Shown piece after piece: positions 1 through 5,025 of a stretch of DNA of 5,025 bases. Both the position numbers and the translations under genes were made by a program. Location: assembly GCA_947176325.1 (NCBI GenBank), contig CAMWQD010000108.1, positions 1-5,025 on the forward strand, read 5' to 3'. Positions within the stretch are counted from its first letter, which is position 1, and the number at the start of each line of letters is the position of its first letter. This DNA comes from an uncultured Bacteroidales bacterium (GTDB lineage: Bacteria; Bacteroidota; Bacteroidia; Bacteroidales; P3). The notes beneath the pieces were generated by a model. That model searched no databases, was not told the DNA's origin, and saw only the letters and a program-made list of their open reading frames with translations.

Positions 1-2
1 TC

Positions 3-191
3 GCCACCCCTCCCCGCACCATAGAAGTGCATATCCTCGATTTCCGCGGCGATCTCTACGGAAGCCGCCTGCGTATCGAAATTCTCGAGAAAGTCCGCGA
101 CGAGCGTAAATTTCCCTCTCTTTCCGCCTTGCAAGCCCAGCTGGAAGAAGACAAGACCGCCGTGCGGTCGATTTGCCGAAAGTCGATTTAA
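3..191 (+). CDS. ribF: Bifunctional riboflavin kinase/FAD synthetase, C-terminal fragment (5' end outside window)
   Basis: This is the 3' end of a gene entering from the left; 62 codons and a TAA stop are visible, and bases 1-2 belong to the preceding codon. The readable start, TIEVHILDF followed by GDLYG, is the signature of the riboflavin kinase domain of RibF. It is followed by the family's usual C-terminal pattern: an Arg/Glu-rich strand, RDERKFPS, then a helix with LQAQLEEDK. RibF phosphorylates riboflavin to FMN and adenylylates FMN to FAD in the cytoplasm. The catalytic Asn/Glu of the kinase and the whole N-terminal adenylyltransferase domain lie outside the window, so only the kinase tail is supported directly. 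The gene converges on the folK fusion: its stop ends at 191 and the opposing stop begins at 192. A short perfect hairpin (155-169) lies within its coding sequence. Confidence 0.93.
   Translation, partial: ATPPRTIEVHILDFRGDLYGSRLRIEILEKVRDERKFPSLSALQAQLEEDKTAVRSICRKSI
155..169 (-). terminator. Possible weak terminator hairpin for the minus-strand cluster, inside ribF
   Basis: GACCGC, a 3-nt loop, then GCGGTC form a perfect 6-bp, GC-rich stem. Read on the minus strand, it lies 22 bases past the folK-fusion stop and is followed by a T-rich stretch (TTGTCTTCTT), which fits a weak intrinsic terminator. On the plus strand no T-run follows. The stem is short and the T tract is interrupted, and it overlaps conserved ribF codons, so it could be chance. 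Confidence 0.3.
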
Positions 192-1382
192 TTACATCAA
201 GCCGATGCGGCGGAGGATTTCGAGATAATCTTCCTCACGGTTCATGAAATCCATTTCCGAAACGTCGATAATCAATATCTTCTGCGGATCCAACGTCTTG
301 AGATAGGCTTCGTAACCCCGCTCTATCCTAAGCAGATAATCGGGATCCATGTTCTGCTCATACGACCGCGCCCTGAGGCGGATGTTGTTCATCAGACGGT
401 CTACGTTGCTGTGCAGGAACACATATTTGTCGGGCTTGGGAATCGTGGTGAGGATGATTTGATAGAGCCGCGCGAACAGGGCGTATTCATCCTCCTGCAA
501 CGTGTTCTGCGCAAAGATAAGGCTCTTGCTTATGGAAAAGTCGCTCACGATGAAGGGGCTGAACAATTCCTGCACAAAGTCTTCCTTGGCCTGGCGGTAA
601 CGTTCCGCCAAGAAAGTGAGCTCGAGCGGAAAGGCGTAGCGCTCCTTGTCTTGATAGAATTTGGGAAGAAAGGCGTTTTCCTCGAATTTCTCCAACACCA
701 GTTTGGCGCCGAACTGCGCGGAAATCTTGCGCGAAAGCGAGGTTTTTCCCGCCCCGATGTTGCCCTCGATAGCCAAAAAACGCAGGTCGGGCGTCTTGCC
801 GTTTTCCGCATTCTCCGCCGCCGTTTCCGATTTTTCCACCTCCTCGAAGCCCAGAGCGTAGTTCTCCGCATCGGGTTGCCGCTTCACCGCCGCGATATTG
901 TCGGAACACTGCGCCAAAAGCTCTCGCACCGAAAGCCCCGAAACAGGGTGCAGGATATCGGGCGCAATTTCGCACAACGGCACAAGGGCAAAGGCCCGTT
1001 GCGGCAGAAGCGGGTGGGGGAGCACAAGGTCGCGGCTGGTAATCACCGCATTCGAATAAAAAAGGATGTCAATGTCGATAACGCGCGAAGTGTAGGTTTT
1101 CTGCGCCGAGCCCGACGGCAGAGGCCGCACCCGCCCCAATTTCTTCTCAATCTCCAAAACGCGCCTCAGCAACGCGAAAGGATCCAGTTCGGTGCGTACT
1201 TCCAACGCTTGGTTGTAGAACTTCTCCGGAGTTTCAAAACCCCAAGAAGGCGAGGTATAGATACCCGACCGGCTCATCACTTCGCCCACCTTGTTCGCGA
1301 TTTCGCGACGGGCGGTGGCAAAAGTCTTGATGCAGTTGCCGAGGTTGGCTCCCAGTAAAAGATAGGCGGTTTGGGTATTCAT
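192..1382 (-). CDS. folK: Fusion protein: HPPK (6-hydroxymethyl-7,8-dihydropterin pyrophosphokinase) - deoxynucleoside kinase
   Basis: This 396-residue protein carries two enzymes. Residues about 5-165 are HPPK, which transfers pyrophosphate from ATP to 6-hydroxymethyl-dihydropterin in folate synthesis. Visible motifs are GANLG (11-15), WGF (47-49), FYNQ (55-58), GRVR (83-86), R100 with DID (103-105), and PHP (122-124). R84, R86, R100, D103, D105 and H123 line up with E. coli HPPK R82, R84, R92, D95, D97 and H115; the loop between R86 and R100 is six residues longer than in E. coli. Residues about 169-199 are an acidic, Ala/Glu-rich linker. Residues about 200-396 are a deoxynucleoside kinase: P-loop GNIGAGKT (207-214), EKFEENAFLPKFY (231-243), the SDFSISKSLIFAQ stretch (280-292) where the family usually has a D-R-S-type motif, and an Arg-rich lid (RLRARSYEQ, 335-343). 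The nucleoside preference cannot be read from the sequence. It is the last gene of the minus cluster, 24 bp after the zinc-ribbon gene; no Met lies further upstream in frame. I recall such fusions or neighbours in Bacteroidota. Confidence 0.93.
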   Translation of the reverse strand: MNTQTAYLLLGANLGNCIKTFATARREIANKVGEVMSRSGIYTSPSWGFETPEKFYNQALEVRTELDPFALLRRVLEIEKKLGRVRPLPSGSAQKTYTSRVIDIDILFYSNAVITSRDLVLPHPLLPQRAFALVPLCEIAPDILHPVSGLSVRELLAQCSDNIAAVKRQPDAENYALGFEEVEKSETAAENAENGKTPDLRFLAIEGNIGAGKTSLSRKISAQFGAKLVLEKFEENAFLPKFYQDKERYAFPLELTFLAERYRQAKEDFVQELFSPFIVSDFSISKSLIFAQNTLQEDEYALFARLYQIILTTIPKPDKYVFLHSNVDRLMNNIRLRARSYEQNMDPDYLLRIERGYEAYLKTLDPQKILIIDVSEMDFMNREEDYLEILRRIGLM

Positions 1383-1406
1383 CAGGCCGGATGATTTTCC
1401 CTGCGC

Positions 1407-2228
1407 TTATTTCTTTTCTTTATTCAGCAGTTCTTCGGCCTTTTCCTTGATGTCGTCGTCCACTAAGAAGCGGCCGCAGTATTCGCACGAAATCATCTTC
1501 TTGTGCGTGCGGATGTCGATTTGCCGTTGAGGAGGAATCTTGCTGAAGCAACCGCCGCAAGCGTCCCTGTCCACGCAAACCACTGCCAGACCGTTGTGGG
1601 CGTTGTTGCGGATACGGCTGTATACGTGCAGCCAGCGCGGTTCGATACGCTGTTGATAGAGTTCGGATCTCTTCATCAACTCCTTCTCGTCCTTTTCGGT
1701 CTCGGCCACGATTTCGTTCAGCTCGCCCTGCTTCAACTCCAGGTCTTTCTGACGTTCCTCGCGGGCGTGACGCAGCTTCTCAAGGTCTTCGGTCTTCTTC
1801 TCCAAGAGAATGTTGGCCTCCTTGATGCGCTTTTCGTGCAGCTGGTTCTCGAGGGTCTGATATTCGATTTCCTTGTTGAGGTTGTCGTATTCACGGCTGT
1901 TCTTCACCTCCTTCAGCTGCTTGTCGTATTTCTTGATCTGCGCCTTGATGTCGGTGACGGCGTGTTTGCGCTCGGCGATGTTCTGATTGATTTCAGCAAT
2001 CTCGTCCTGCAACTTCTCGATACGGCTTTCGTAGCCCGCTATATCGTCTTCCAAATCCTGCACCTCCAAAGGCAGCTCGCCGCGCAGAGTACGGATAGCA
2101 TCTATTTCCGAGTCAATACGTTGCAAAGCGTAAAGGGATGTGAGCTTTTTCTCTACGTCCAAATCCCTCTCTTCGGAAACCTTCTTGGGTGTGGGCGCGG
2201 TTGCTTCGGTGCTGGTCTTAGCCTTCAT
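1407..2228 (-). CDS. C4-type zinc-ribbon coiled-coil protein (zf-RING_7 / CT398-like family)
   Basis: This 273-residue protein has three parts. A Thr/Pro/Lys-rich head (1-25) is followed by a long charged coiled coil (about 28-195) containing the family's conserved break near KNSREYDNLNKEIE (109-122), and then a C-terminal zinc ribbon. The ribbon shows CGGC (224-227) and CEYC (248-251), four cysteines spaced to bind one zinc, with the flanking KIPPQ and CGRFL patterns typical of the family. The fold is known from Chlamydia CT398 and Helicobacter HP0958. HP0958 acts on sigma-54 and flagellar transcripts; nothing here links this copy to motility, and its role in Bacteroidota is not established as far as I know. 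It starts 11 bp after the Nif3 stop and is followed 24 bp later by the folK fusion, so cotranscription is likely. No Shine-Dalgarno sequence precedes the ATG. No transmembrane segment or signal peptide is visible. Confidence 0.9.
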   Translation of the reverse strand: MKAKTSTEATAPTPKKVSEERDLDVEKKLTSLYALQRIDSEIDAIRTLRGELPLEVQDLEDDIAGYESRIEKLQDEIAEINQNIAERKHAVTDIKAQIKKYDKQLKEVKNSREYDNLNKEIEYQTLENQLHEKRIKEANILLEKKTEDLEKLRHAREERQKDLELKQGELNEIVAETEKDEKELMKRSELYQQRIEPRWLHVYSRIRNNAHNGLAVVCVDRDACGGCFSKIPPQRQIDIRTHKKMISCEYCGRFLVDDDIKEKAEELLNKEKK

Positions 2229-2239
2229 AAATCGTTAAT

Positions 2240-3034
2240 TTAGTAATAATGAACAGGGTTTTCGGATTGCTCCGAAACCAAGACGGCAAAGGTAGGAAAT
2301 TTTTTCCTAATATACGCGCAGATAAGCTTCACGGCAAAGTGCTCGCTCTCATAGTGGCCTATATCCATCAAACCCATATCGAAAGCAGCGTCCGCAAAAT
2401 CGTGATATTTGAGGTCGCCCGTCACATACACGTCGGCACCCTTGCGGCGGGCCTCCCCGATAAACGAAGAGCCGCTTCCCCCGCACAAGGCCACCCGCTT
2501 CACCTTATGCCTTATCTCCGAATGACGGATGCACACCGCCCCCGTGAGTTTCTTGAGCTTGTCCATCAACGCCTCCGGCTTCATGGCCGCGGGCAGGTTG
2601 CCGATAACCCCCGCCCCCGTATCGGGCCGCGGAGCCCCCGGCATAGACACCAACACCTCGGCGTCCTGCAACTTCAAGGCCTCGCGCAGATACGAATTCA
2701 CCCCGCCCCAAGCATTGTCGAGGTTGGTGTGGAGCGCAATCCACGCGATATTGTTCTCTATCGAGAGCTTGAGCATGGCGCCGAATTTCGTGGAGGGGTC
2801 TATTTTTTTAATTCCGTGAAAGATAGGAGGGTGATGCGAGATAATCGCCTGCGCCCCCTCGCTTATGGCCTCCAACACCACTTCGGGCGTGAGGTCGAAG
2901 CACACCAAGACTTTGTCTACAAGCATTCCCTCGTCCCCCAGCACAAGCCCCGCGTTGTCGTAGCTTTCCTGCGTGGAAAACGGAGCCCACGCATCGAGGC
3001 ATTCCAGCAAATCCTTAATTCTTTTCTTTCGCAT
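2240..3034 (-). CDS. Nif3-like dinuclear metal-center protein (YbgI/DUF34 family), short form
   Basis: This 264-residue protein covers the whole Nif3 fold. Metal-ligand positions are all present: HH (67-68) in ISHHPPIF, H102 and D106 in HTNLDN, and H227 and E231 in GHYESE. They match the spacing of H63, H64, H97, D101, H215 and E219 in E. coli YbgI. Other family landmarks are ESYDNAGL (23-30), ALCGGSGSS (182-190), GDLKYHDF (206-213) and the terminal NPVHYY. Family members form hexameric rings around a pair of metal ions; the label 'GTP cyclohydrolase 1 type 2' is widespread but the true reaction is unsettled. The protein lacks the PII-like insert of about 100 residues that Bacteroides homologues carry; the chain runs straight from VLVSMPGAP to GAGVIGNLP at about 127-148. 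It is the first gene of the minus cluster, with a likely promoter about 50 bp upstream of the ATG. No Shine-Dalgarno sequence is visible. Confidence 0.93.
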   Translation of the reverse strand: MRKKRIKDLLECLDAWAPFSTQESYDNAGLVLGDEGMLVDKVLVCFDLTPEVVLEAISEGAQAIISHHPPIFHGIKKIDPSTKFGAMLKLSIENNIAWIALHTNLDNAWGGVNSYLREALKLQDAEVLVSMPGAPRPDTGAGVIGNLPAAMKPEALMDKLKKLTGAVCIRHSEIRHKVKRVALCGGSGSSFIGEARRKGADVYVTGDLKYHDFADAAFDMGLMDIGHYESEHFAVKLICAYIRKKFPTFAVLVSEQSENPVHYY

Positions 3035-3049
3035 AAAATTCTAATTTTG
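3019..3049 (+). promoter_or_regulatory. Possible promoter for the hemerythrin / LuxR / HAD cluster
   Basis: TAATTTTG (3042-3049) fits the Bacteroidota -7 element TAnnTTTG. The -33 is poor: at 20-bp spacing there is only TTC (3019-3021), inside the first codons of the divergent Nif3 gene. A transcript would begin near 3055-3057, about 45 nt before the hemerythrin ATG. A weak -33 would suit an activated promoter, but this is inference. A 12-bp inverted repeat overlaps the 3' end of the -7 element. Confidence 0.35.
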
Positions 3050-3058
3050 CAGTTGCAA
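3047..3058. repeat. Short inverted repeat in the divergent promoter region (possible operator)
   Basis: TTGCA, then GT, then TGCAA form two perfect 5-bp arms about a 2-bp centre. The repeat overlaps the 3' end of the candidate -7 element for the hemerythrin cluster and covers its likely start site, where a bound protein would affect transcription. The LuxR-type regulator encoded two genes in is an obvious candidate binder, but a palindrome of this length can arise by chance. Confidence 0.25.
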
Positions 3059-3081
3059 GGGAAAAAGAAACCCCTATAAGG

Positions 3082-3113
3082 CAAAGATAAAACCAATTTC
3101 GATGACGGCAAAA
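3082..3113 (-). promoter_or_regulatory. Bacteroidota-type promoter for the nif3 / zinc-ribbon / folK cluster
   Basis: Read on the minus strand, TATCTTTG (3089 to 3082) matches the Bacteroidota -7 element TAnnTTTG exactly. A TTTTG ending at 3109 supplies the -33 TTG, with exactly 19 bp between the two elements. Transcription would begin near 3075, leaving a leader of about 40 nt before the Nif3 ATG. The -33 part lies within codons 3-4 of the divergent hemerythrin gene, where the T-run is the complement of its two early AAA lysine codons. That is an odd place for a promoter, but the fit to consensus is good. Confidence 0.6.
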
Positions 3114-3785
3114 AAAACATATTCAGGCAAGGATTCCATGGCCGCCCTGGTGTCCGAAAACATCAACATGCTCTTTGTATTGAGCCGTTTCGGCATACCT
3201 ATGGGCTTCGGCGAAAGCACTATCGACGAGGTTTGCGGGCAGAACGGCGTGGATACCCCCACTTTCTTGGCGGTGGTGAACCTCAATCTGCAGGACGGGC
3301 CGGCAAAGAACCTGTCCGACCCAAGCCTCAAGCCCGAAGCCATTACCGAATATCTCCACAACGCGCACGAATATTTCCTGCAATACCGTTTTCCCATCAT
3401 CAAGGAAAGGCTCAAGGAAGCCATGAACGAAAAGACCGATGTGTCGGTGGTGGTGCTGCGGTTTTTCGACGAATATATAGCCGAAGTCAAGAAACACATG
3501 TCCTACGAAGAAAAGAACGTGTTTCCCCATGTGCGCAATCTGTTGCAGGGCAAATCCGACAACTATCAGATTTCGGTGTTCAGCAAACGTCACGACCAGA
3601 TAGAAAGCCGCCTCAACGAATTGCGCGACATTCTCATCAAATATTACAAAGGAGCCACGGGACACGCTTTCAACGCCGTGCTCTTCGACATCTTCACCTG
3701 TGCCGAAGACCTGCGCGAACACAACGAGGTGGAAGACGCCCTTTTGGTTCCCCTCATCGAACAACTCGAAAAACAGGCGCGATGA
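3102..3785 (+). CDS. Hemerythrin-domain protein, RIC/ScdA/YtfE-like, lacking the N-terminal Cys-Cys
   Basis: This 227-residue protein is about as long as YtfE and ScdA, the di-iron proteins linked to repair of iron-sulfur clusters after nitric oxide or oxidative stress. Residues about 12-62 resemble the ScdA N-terminal domain: GIPMGFGESTIDEVCGQNGVD aligns with the family GID-x-CCGG...EAC...GLD pattern, but Gly35-Phe36 sit where Cys-Cys is expected; C45 is kept. Residues about 80-222 are a four-helix hemerythrin domain. Likely iron ligands are H86 or H89 (HNAH), H132 and E136 (HMSYE), H164 (KRHDQIE), and H207 and E211 (HNEVE); spacing follows YtfE H84, H129, E133, H160, H204 and E208. It is cytoplasmic, with no signal peptide or membrane helix. 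The ATG at 3102 has no Shine-Dalgarno but gives a full-length domain. Its stop overlaps the next start (ATGA), tying it to the LuxR regulator. A role as sensor rather than repair protein is inference. Confidence 0.88.
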   Translation: MTAKKTYSGKDSMAALVSENINMLFVLSRFGIPMGFGESTIDEVCGQNGVDTPTFLAVVNLNLQDGPAKNLSDPSLKPEAITEYLHNAHEYFLQYRFPIIKERLKEAMNEKTDVSVVVLRFFDEYIAEVKKHMSYEEKNVFPHVRNLLQGKSDNYQISVFSKRHDQIESRLNELRDILIKYYKGATGHAFNAVLFDIFTCAEDLREHNEVEDALLVPLIEQLEKQAR

Positions 3786-4381
3786 AACGGTTTCTGAAAT
3801 GTATGATCGTGGAGTCTTCCGACCTGCTTTATGCGGGTTTGGTGGCGATGTTGGGGCAAATCCGCGCCGGCATACAGGTGGTGCGGGTGCAGGACATTTC
3901 CCGTCTTAAGGAGCAGGTGAAGCAGGAACATCCCGACGTCTTGTTTCTCAACCCCTTGTGCGGGGGCGGTGAAACGCCGTCCAAGATAAAGGCAACCACA
4001 GACCGCCCCGACCTCCTCTGCGTGGCATTCCTCTCCGACCTTTCCTCCCTTTCCGTCGCCGCCGAATACGATGCGCAAATCGGCATCTACGACAGTTTCG
4101 AGCAAATCCGCGATAAAATGGAAGACCTTTCGCCCAAAGGGGAGGAGGAAGAGAAAGCGCTCTCCCAGCGCGAGAAGGAAATCGTTACATATGTGGTGAA
4201 AGGACTCACCAACAAACAAATAGCCGACAAACTTTTCCTTTCGCAGCATACGGTGGTGACGCACCGCCGCAACATCGCGTCCAAGCTCAACATCCATTCG
4301 TCGGCGGGTTTGACCGTATATGCCATTGCCAGCAAGTTGGTTCGTCTGGAAGACATCGGAGGAGGGATGAAAGGCGCGTGA
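3782..4381 (+). CDS. LuxR/NarL-type transcriptional regulator with degenerate receiver domain
   Basis: This 199-residue protein has a response-regulator layout. Residues about 5-115 resemble a receiver domain: CMIVESSDLLYAGLVAML (7-24) corresponds to the first strand and helix, where an acidic pair is normally present and ESS is found here. PDVLFLNPLCGG (51-62) corresponds to the phosphorylation strand, with Asn57 in place of the phospho-acceptor Asp. Residues about 125-188 are a full LuxR-type helix-turn-helix: LSQREKEIVTYVVKGLTN (127-144), KQIADKLFLSQHTVVTHRRN (145-164, including the recognition helix), and IASKLNIHS. It therefore probably binds DNA but is not switched by ordinary Asp phosphorylation. 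The ATG at 3782 overlaps the hemerythrin stop by 4 bp (ATGA), and no Shine-Dalgarno is visible, so translation is likely coupled. The frame stays open upstream to 3233, but that stretch is a shadow of the hemerythrin gene. Its end overlaps the HAD gene by 4 bp. Confidence 0.88.
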   Translation: MKRFLKCMIVESSDLLYAGLVAMLGQIRAGIQVVRVQDISRLKEQVKQEHPDVLFLNPLCGGGETPSKIKATTDRPDLLCVAFLSDLSSLSVAAEYDAQIGIYDSFEQIRDKMEDLSPKGEEEEKALSQREKEIVTYVVKGLTNKQIADKLFLSQHTVVTHRRNIASKLNIHSSAGLTVYAIASKLVRLEDIGGGMKGA

Positions 4382-5025
4382 ACAGGTTTAAAGCCGTGAT
4401 TTTCGACCTCGACGGCACCCTCATCGACTCCAAGGAAGACTTGGGTTTGGCCACCAACCGCGTGCTTTGCGGGCGAGGTTATGCCGCATGGCCGGTGGAA
4501 CAGTACGGCATCTTCATGGGGCACGGCCTGCGCGCGCTCACCGAACAGGCTTTGCCGGAGGCTTCGCGCACCAACGAGGAGATAGACCGCTGCCACGCTT
4601 TGATTTTGGAAGACTACGGACGCAACTGTATGGTAAAGACCCGTCTTTACGCAGGGATAGACAAGGTTTTGGACTATCTCGCCGAAAAAGGGGTGCGCAT
4701 GGGCGTTCTCACCAACAAACCGCATGCTATCGCTTGCAGGATTGTGGAGGGTTTATTGGGGGCGTGGCATTTCGATTTCGTGCAGGGCGGGCAGGAAGGC
4801 TTGCCGCTCAAACCCGAGCCGGACGGGGTGCACAGGTTTTGCCGGCAGGTGCAGGTAGAGCCCGAGGAAACGCTTTTCGTGGGCGATTCGGATGTGGATG
4901 TGATGACGGCTTCCAACGCGGGTTTGTGTTGTTTGGGCGTGAGCTGGGGCTTCCGCGGGCGCAGGGAATTGGAGGAGGCGGGTGCGTGGCGCGTGATAGA
5001 CAAGGCCGAGGAAATGATAGGATTG
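4378..5025 (+). CDS. HAD-superfamily phosphatase, phosphoglycolate phosphatase-like (3' end outside window)
   Basis: The window shows 216 codons with no stop, close to the 215-225 residues usual for the Gph/PGP group, so only a few residues are likely missing. HAD motifs are complete: motif I FDLDGTLIDS with D10 and D12, motif II Thr112 in VLTNKP, motif III Lys145 in LKPEP, and motif IV GDSDVD (169-174) with D170 and D174. A helical cap lies between D12 and about residue 85. Such enzymes remove phosphate through an aspartyl-phosphate; 2-phosphoglycolate is the usual annotation, but substrates in this superfamily cannot be assigned from motifs alone. I chose GTG at 4378: it overlaps the LuxR stop as GTGA and places motif I seven residues from the start. 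AGGAGG at 4360-4365 sits 12 bp upstream, too far to be convincing. No upstream ATG exists in this frame nearby. It is probably the third gene of the hemerythrin operon. Confidence 0.88.
   Translation, partial: MNRFKAVIFDLDGTLIDSKEDLGLATNRVLCGRGYAAWPVEQYGIFMGHGLRALTEQALPEASRTNEEIDRCHALILEDYGRNCMVKTRLYAGIDKVLDYLAEKGVRMGVLTNKPHAIACRIVEGLLGAWHFDFVQGGQEGLPLKPEPDGVHRFCRQVQVEPEETLFVGDSDVDVMTASNAGLCCLGVSWGFRGRRELEEAGAWRVIDKAEEMIGL

Noticed and set aside
167..189. Direct repeat GTCGATTT (167-174 and 182-189)
   Set aside because: Two 8-bp copies inside the ribF coding end, with no further copies noticed or associated structure; likely chance.
411..1358. Long plus-strand open frame of 315 codons opposite the folK fusion
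   Set aside because: The translation is Arg/His/Gln-rich with no recognisable family, and it lies entirely over a gene with two complete, motif-rich domains. It is a shadow frame.
1503..2243. Plus-strand open frame of 246 codons, Leu/Val/Phe-rich, resembling a membrane protein
   Set aside because: Its hydrophobic look is simply the complement of Glu/Lys codons in the coiled coil on the other strand; no start context or family match was seen.
2249..3079. Plus-strand open frame of 276 codons opposite the Nif3 gene
   Set aside because: It has no recognisable domains, and the opposite strand encodes a complete Nif3 protein with all metal ligands.
3123..3764. Minus-strand open frame of 213 codons opposite the hemerythrin gene
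   Set aside because: It is His/Val/Phe-rich shadow sequence; the plus strand carries the hemerythrin ligands in correct spacing.
3233..3781. Upstream extension of the LuxR regulator frame by 183 codons
   Set aside because: The extension is low-complexity Arg/His/Gln sequence out of frame with the hemerythrin gene, whereas the ATG at 3782 starts exactly at the first receiver strand and forms an ATGA overlap.
4360..4365. AGGAGG resembling a strong Shine-Dalgarno before the HAD gene
   Set aside because: It encodes Gly residues of the regulator, sits 12 bp from the GTG, and Bacteroidota rarely depend on such sites; coupling through the GTGA overlap explains the start better.
4087..4725. Minus-strand open frame of 212 codons across the LuxR/HAD junction
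   Set aside because: It spans two well-supported genes on the other strand and shows no domain.
4674..5003. Minus-strand open frame of 109 codons within the HAD gene
   Set aside because: It is Ser/Thr/Pro/Lys-rich shadow of the HAD motifs II-IV; no family resemblance.

Overview
The window looks like part of a Bacteroidota chromosome, probably Bacteroidales. By eye the GC content is roughly 50-55%, which is high for Bacteroides. The assignment rests on four things: a folK/deoxynucleoside kinase fusion, a Nif3 gene directly followed by a C4 zinc-ribbon coiled-coil gene, a near absence of Shine-Dalgarno sequences, and a promoter matching the Bacteroidota pattern (TTG, 19 bp, TAnnTTTG). No mobile element, tRNA, rRNA, CRISPR array or foreign-looking island was seen.

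Layout. Positions 3-191 (+) are the last 62 codons of ribF (riboflavin kinase/FAD synthetase). Its stop abuts, with no spacer, the stop of a minus-strand cluster that reads right to left: a Nif3-family dinuclear metal protein (3034-2240), a C4 zinc-ribbon coiled-coil protein (2228-1407), and an HPPK-deoxynucleoside kinase fusion (1382-192). The gaps are 11 and 24 bp, so this is probably one transcript. It most likely starts from a good promoter at 3082-3113. A small hairpin inside the ribF 3' end may terminate it.

A 67-bp AT-rich divergent region (3035-3101) separates this cluster from a plus-strand cluster: a RIC/ScdA-like hemerythrin protein (3102-3785), a LuxR-type regulator with a degenerate receiver domain (3782-4381), and a HAD phosphatase resembling phosphoglycolate phosphatase (4378 to window end). 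These three genes are joined by 4-bp start/stop overlaps, ATGA and GTGA, so they are probably translationally coupled.

How the genes may work together. The minus cluster is housekeeping: a folate-pathway enzyme fused to a deoxynucleoside salvage kinase, plus two conserved metal-binding proteins of uncertain role. The plus cluster is the more interesting part. A di-iron hemerythrin that has lost the N-terminal Cys-Cys of RIC proteins is coupled to a DNA-binding protein whose receiver has Asn where the phosphorylated Asp should be. I infer, without proof, a redox, oxygen or nitric oxide response unit in which the hemerythrin rather than a histidine kinase might supply the signal.
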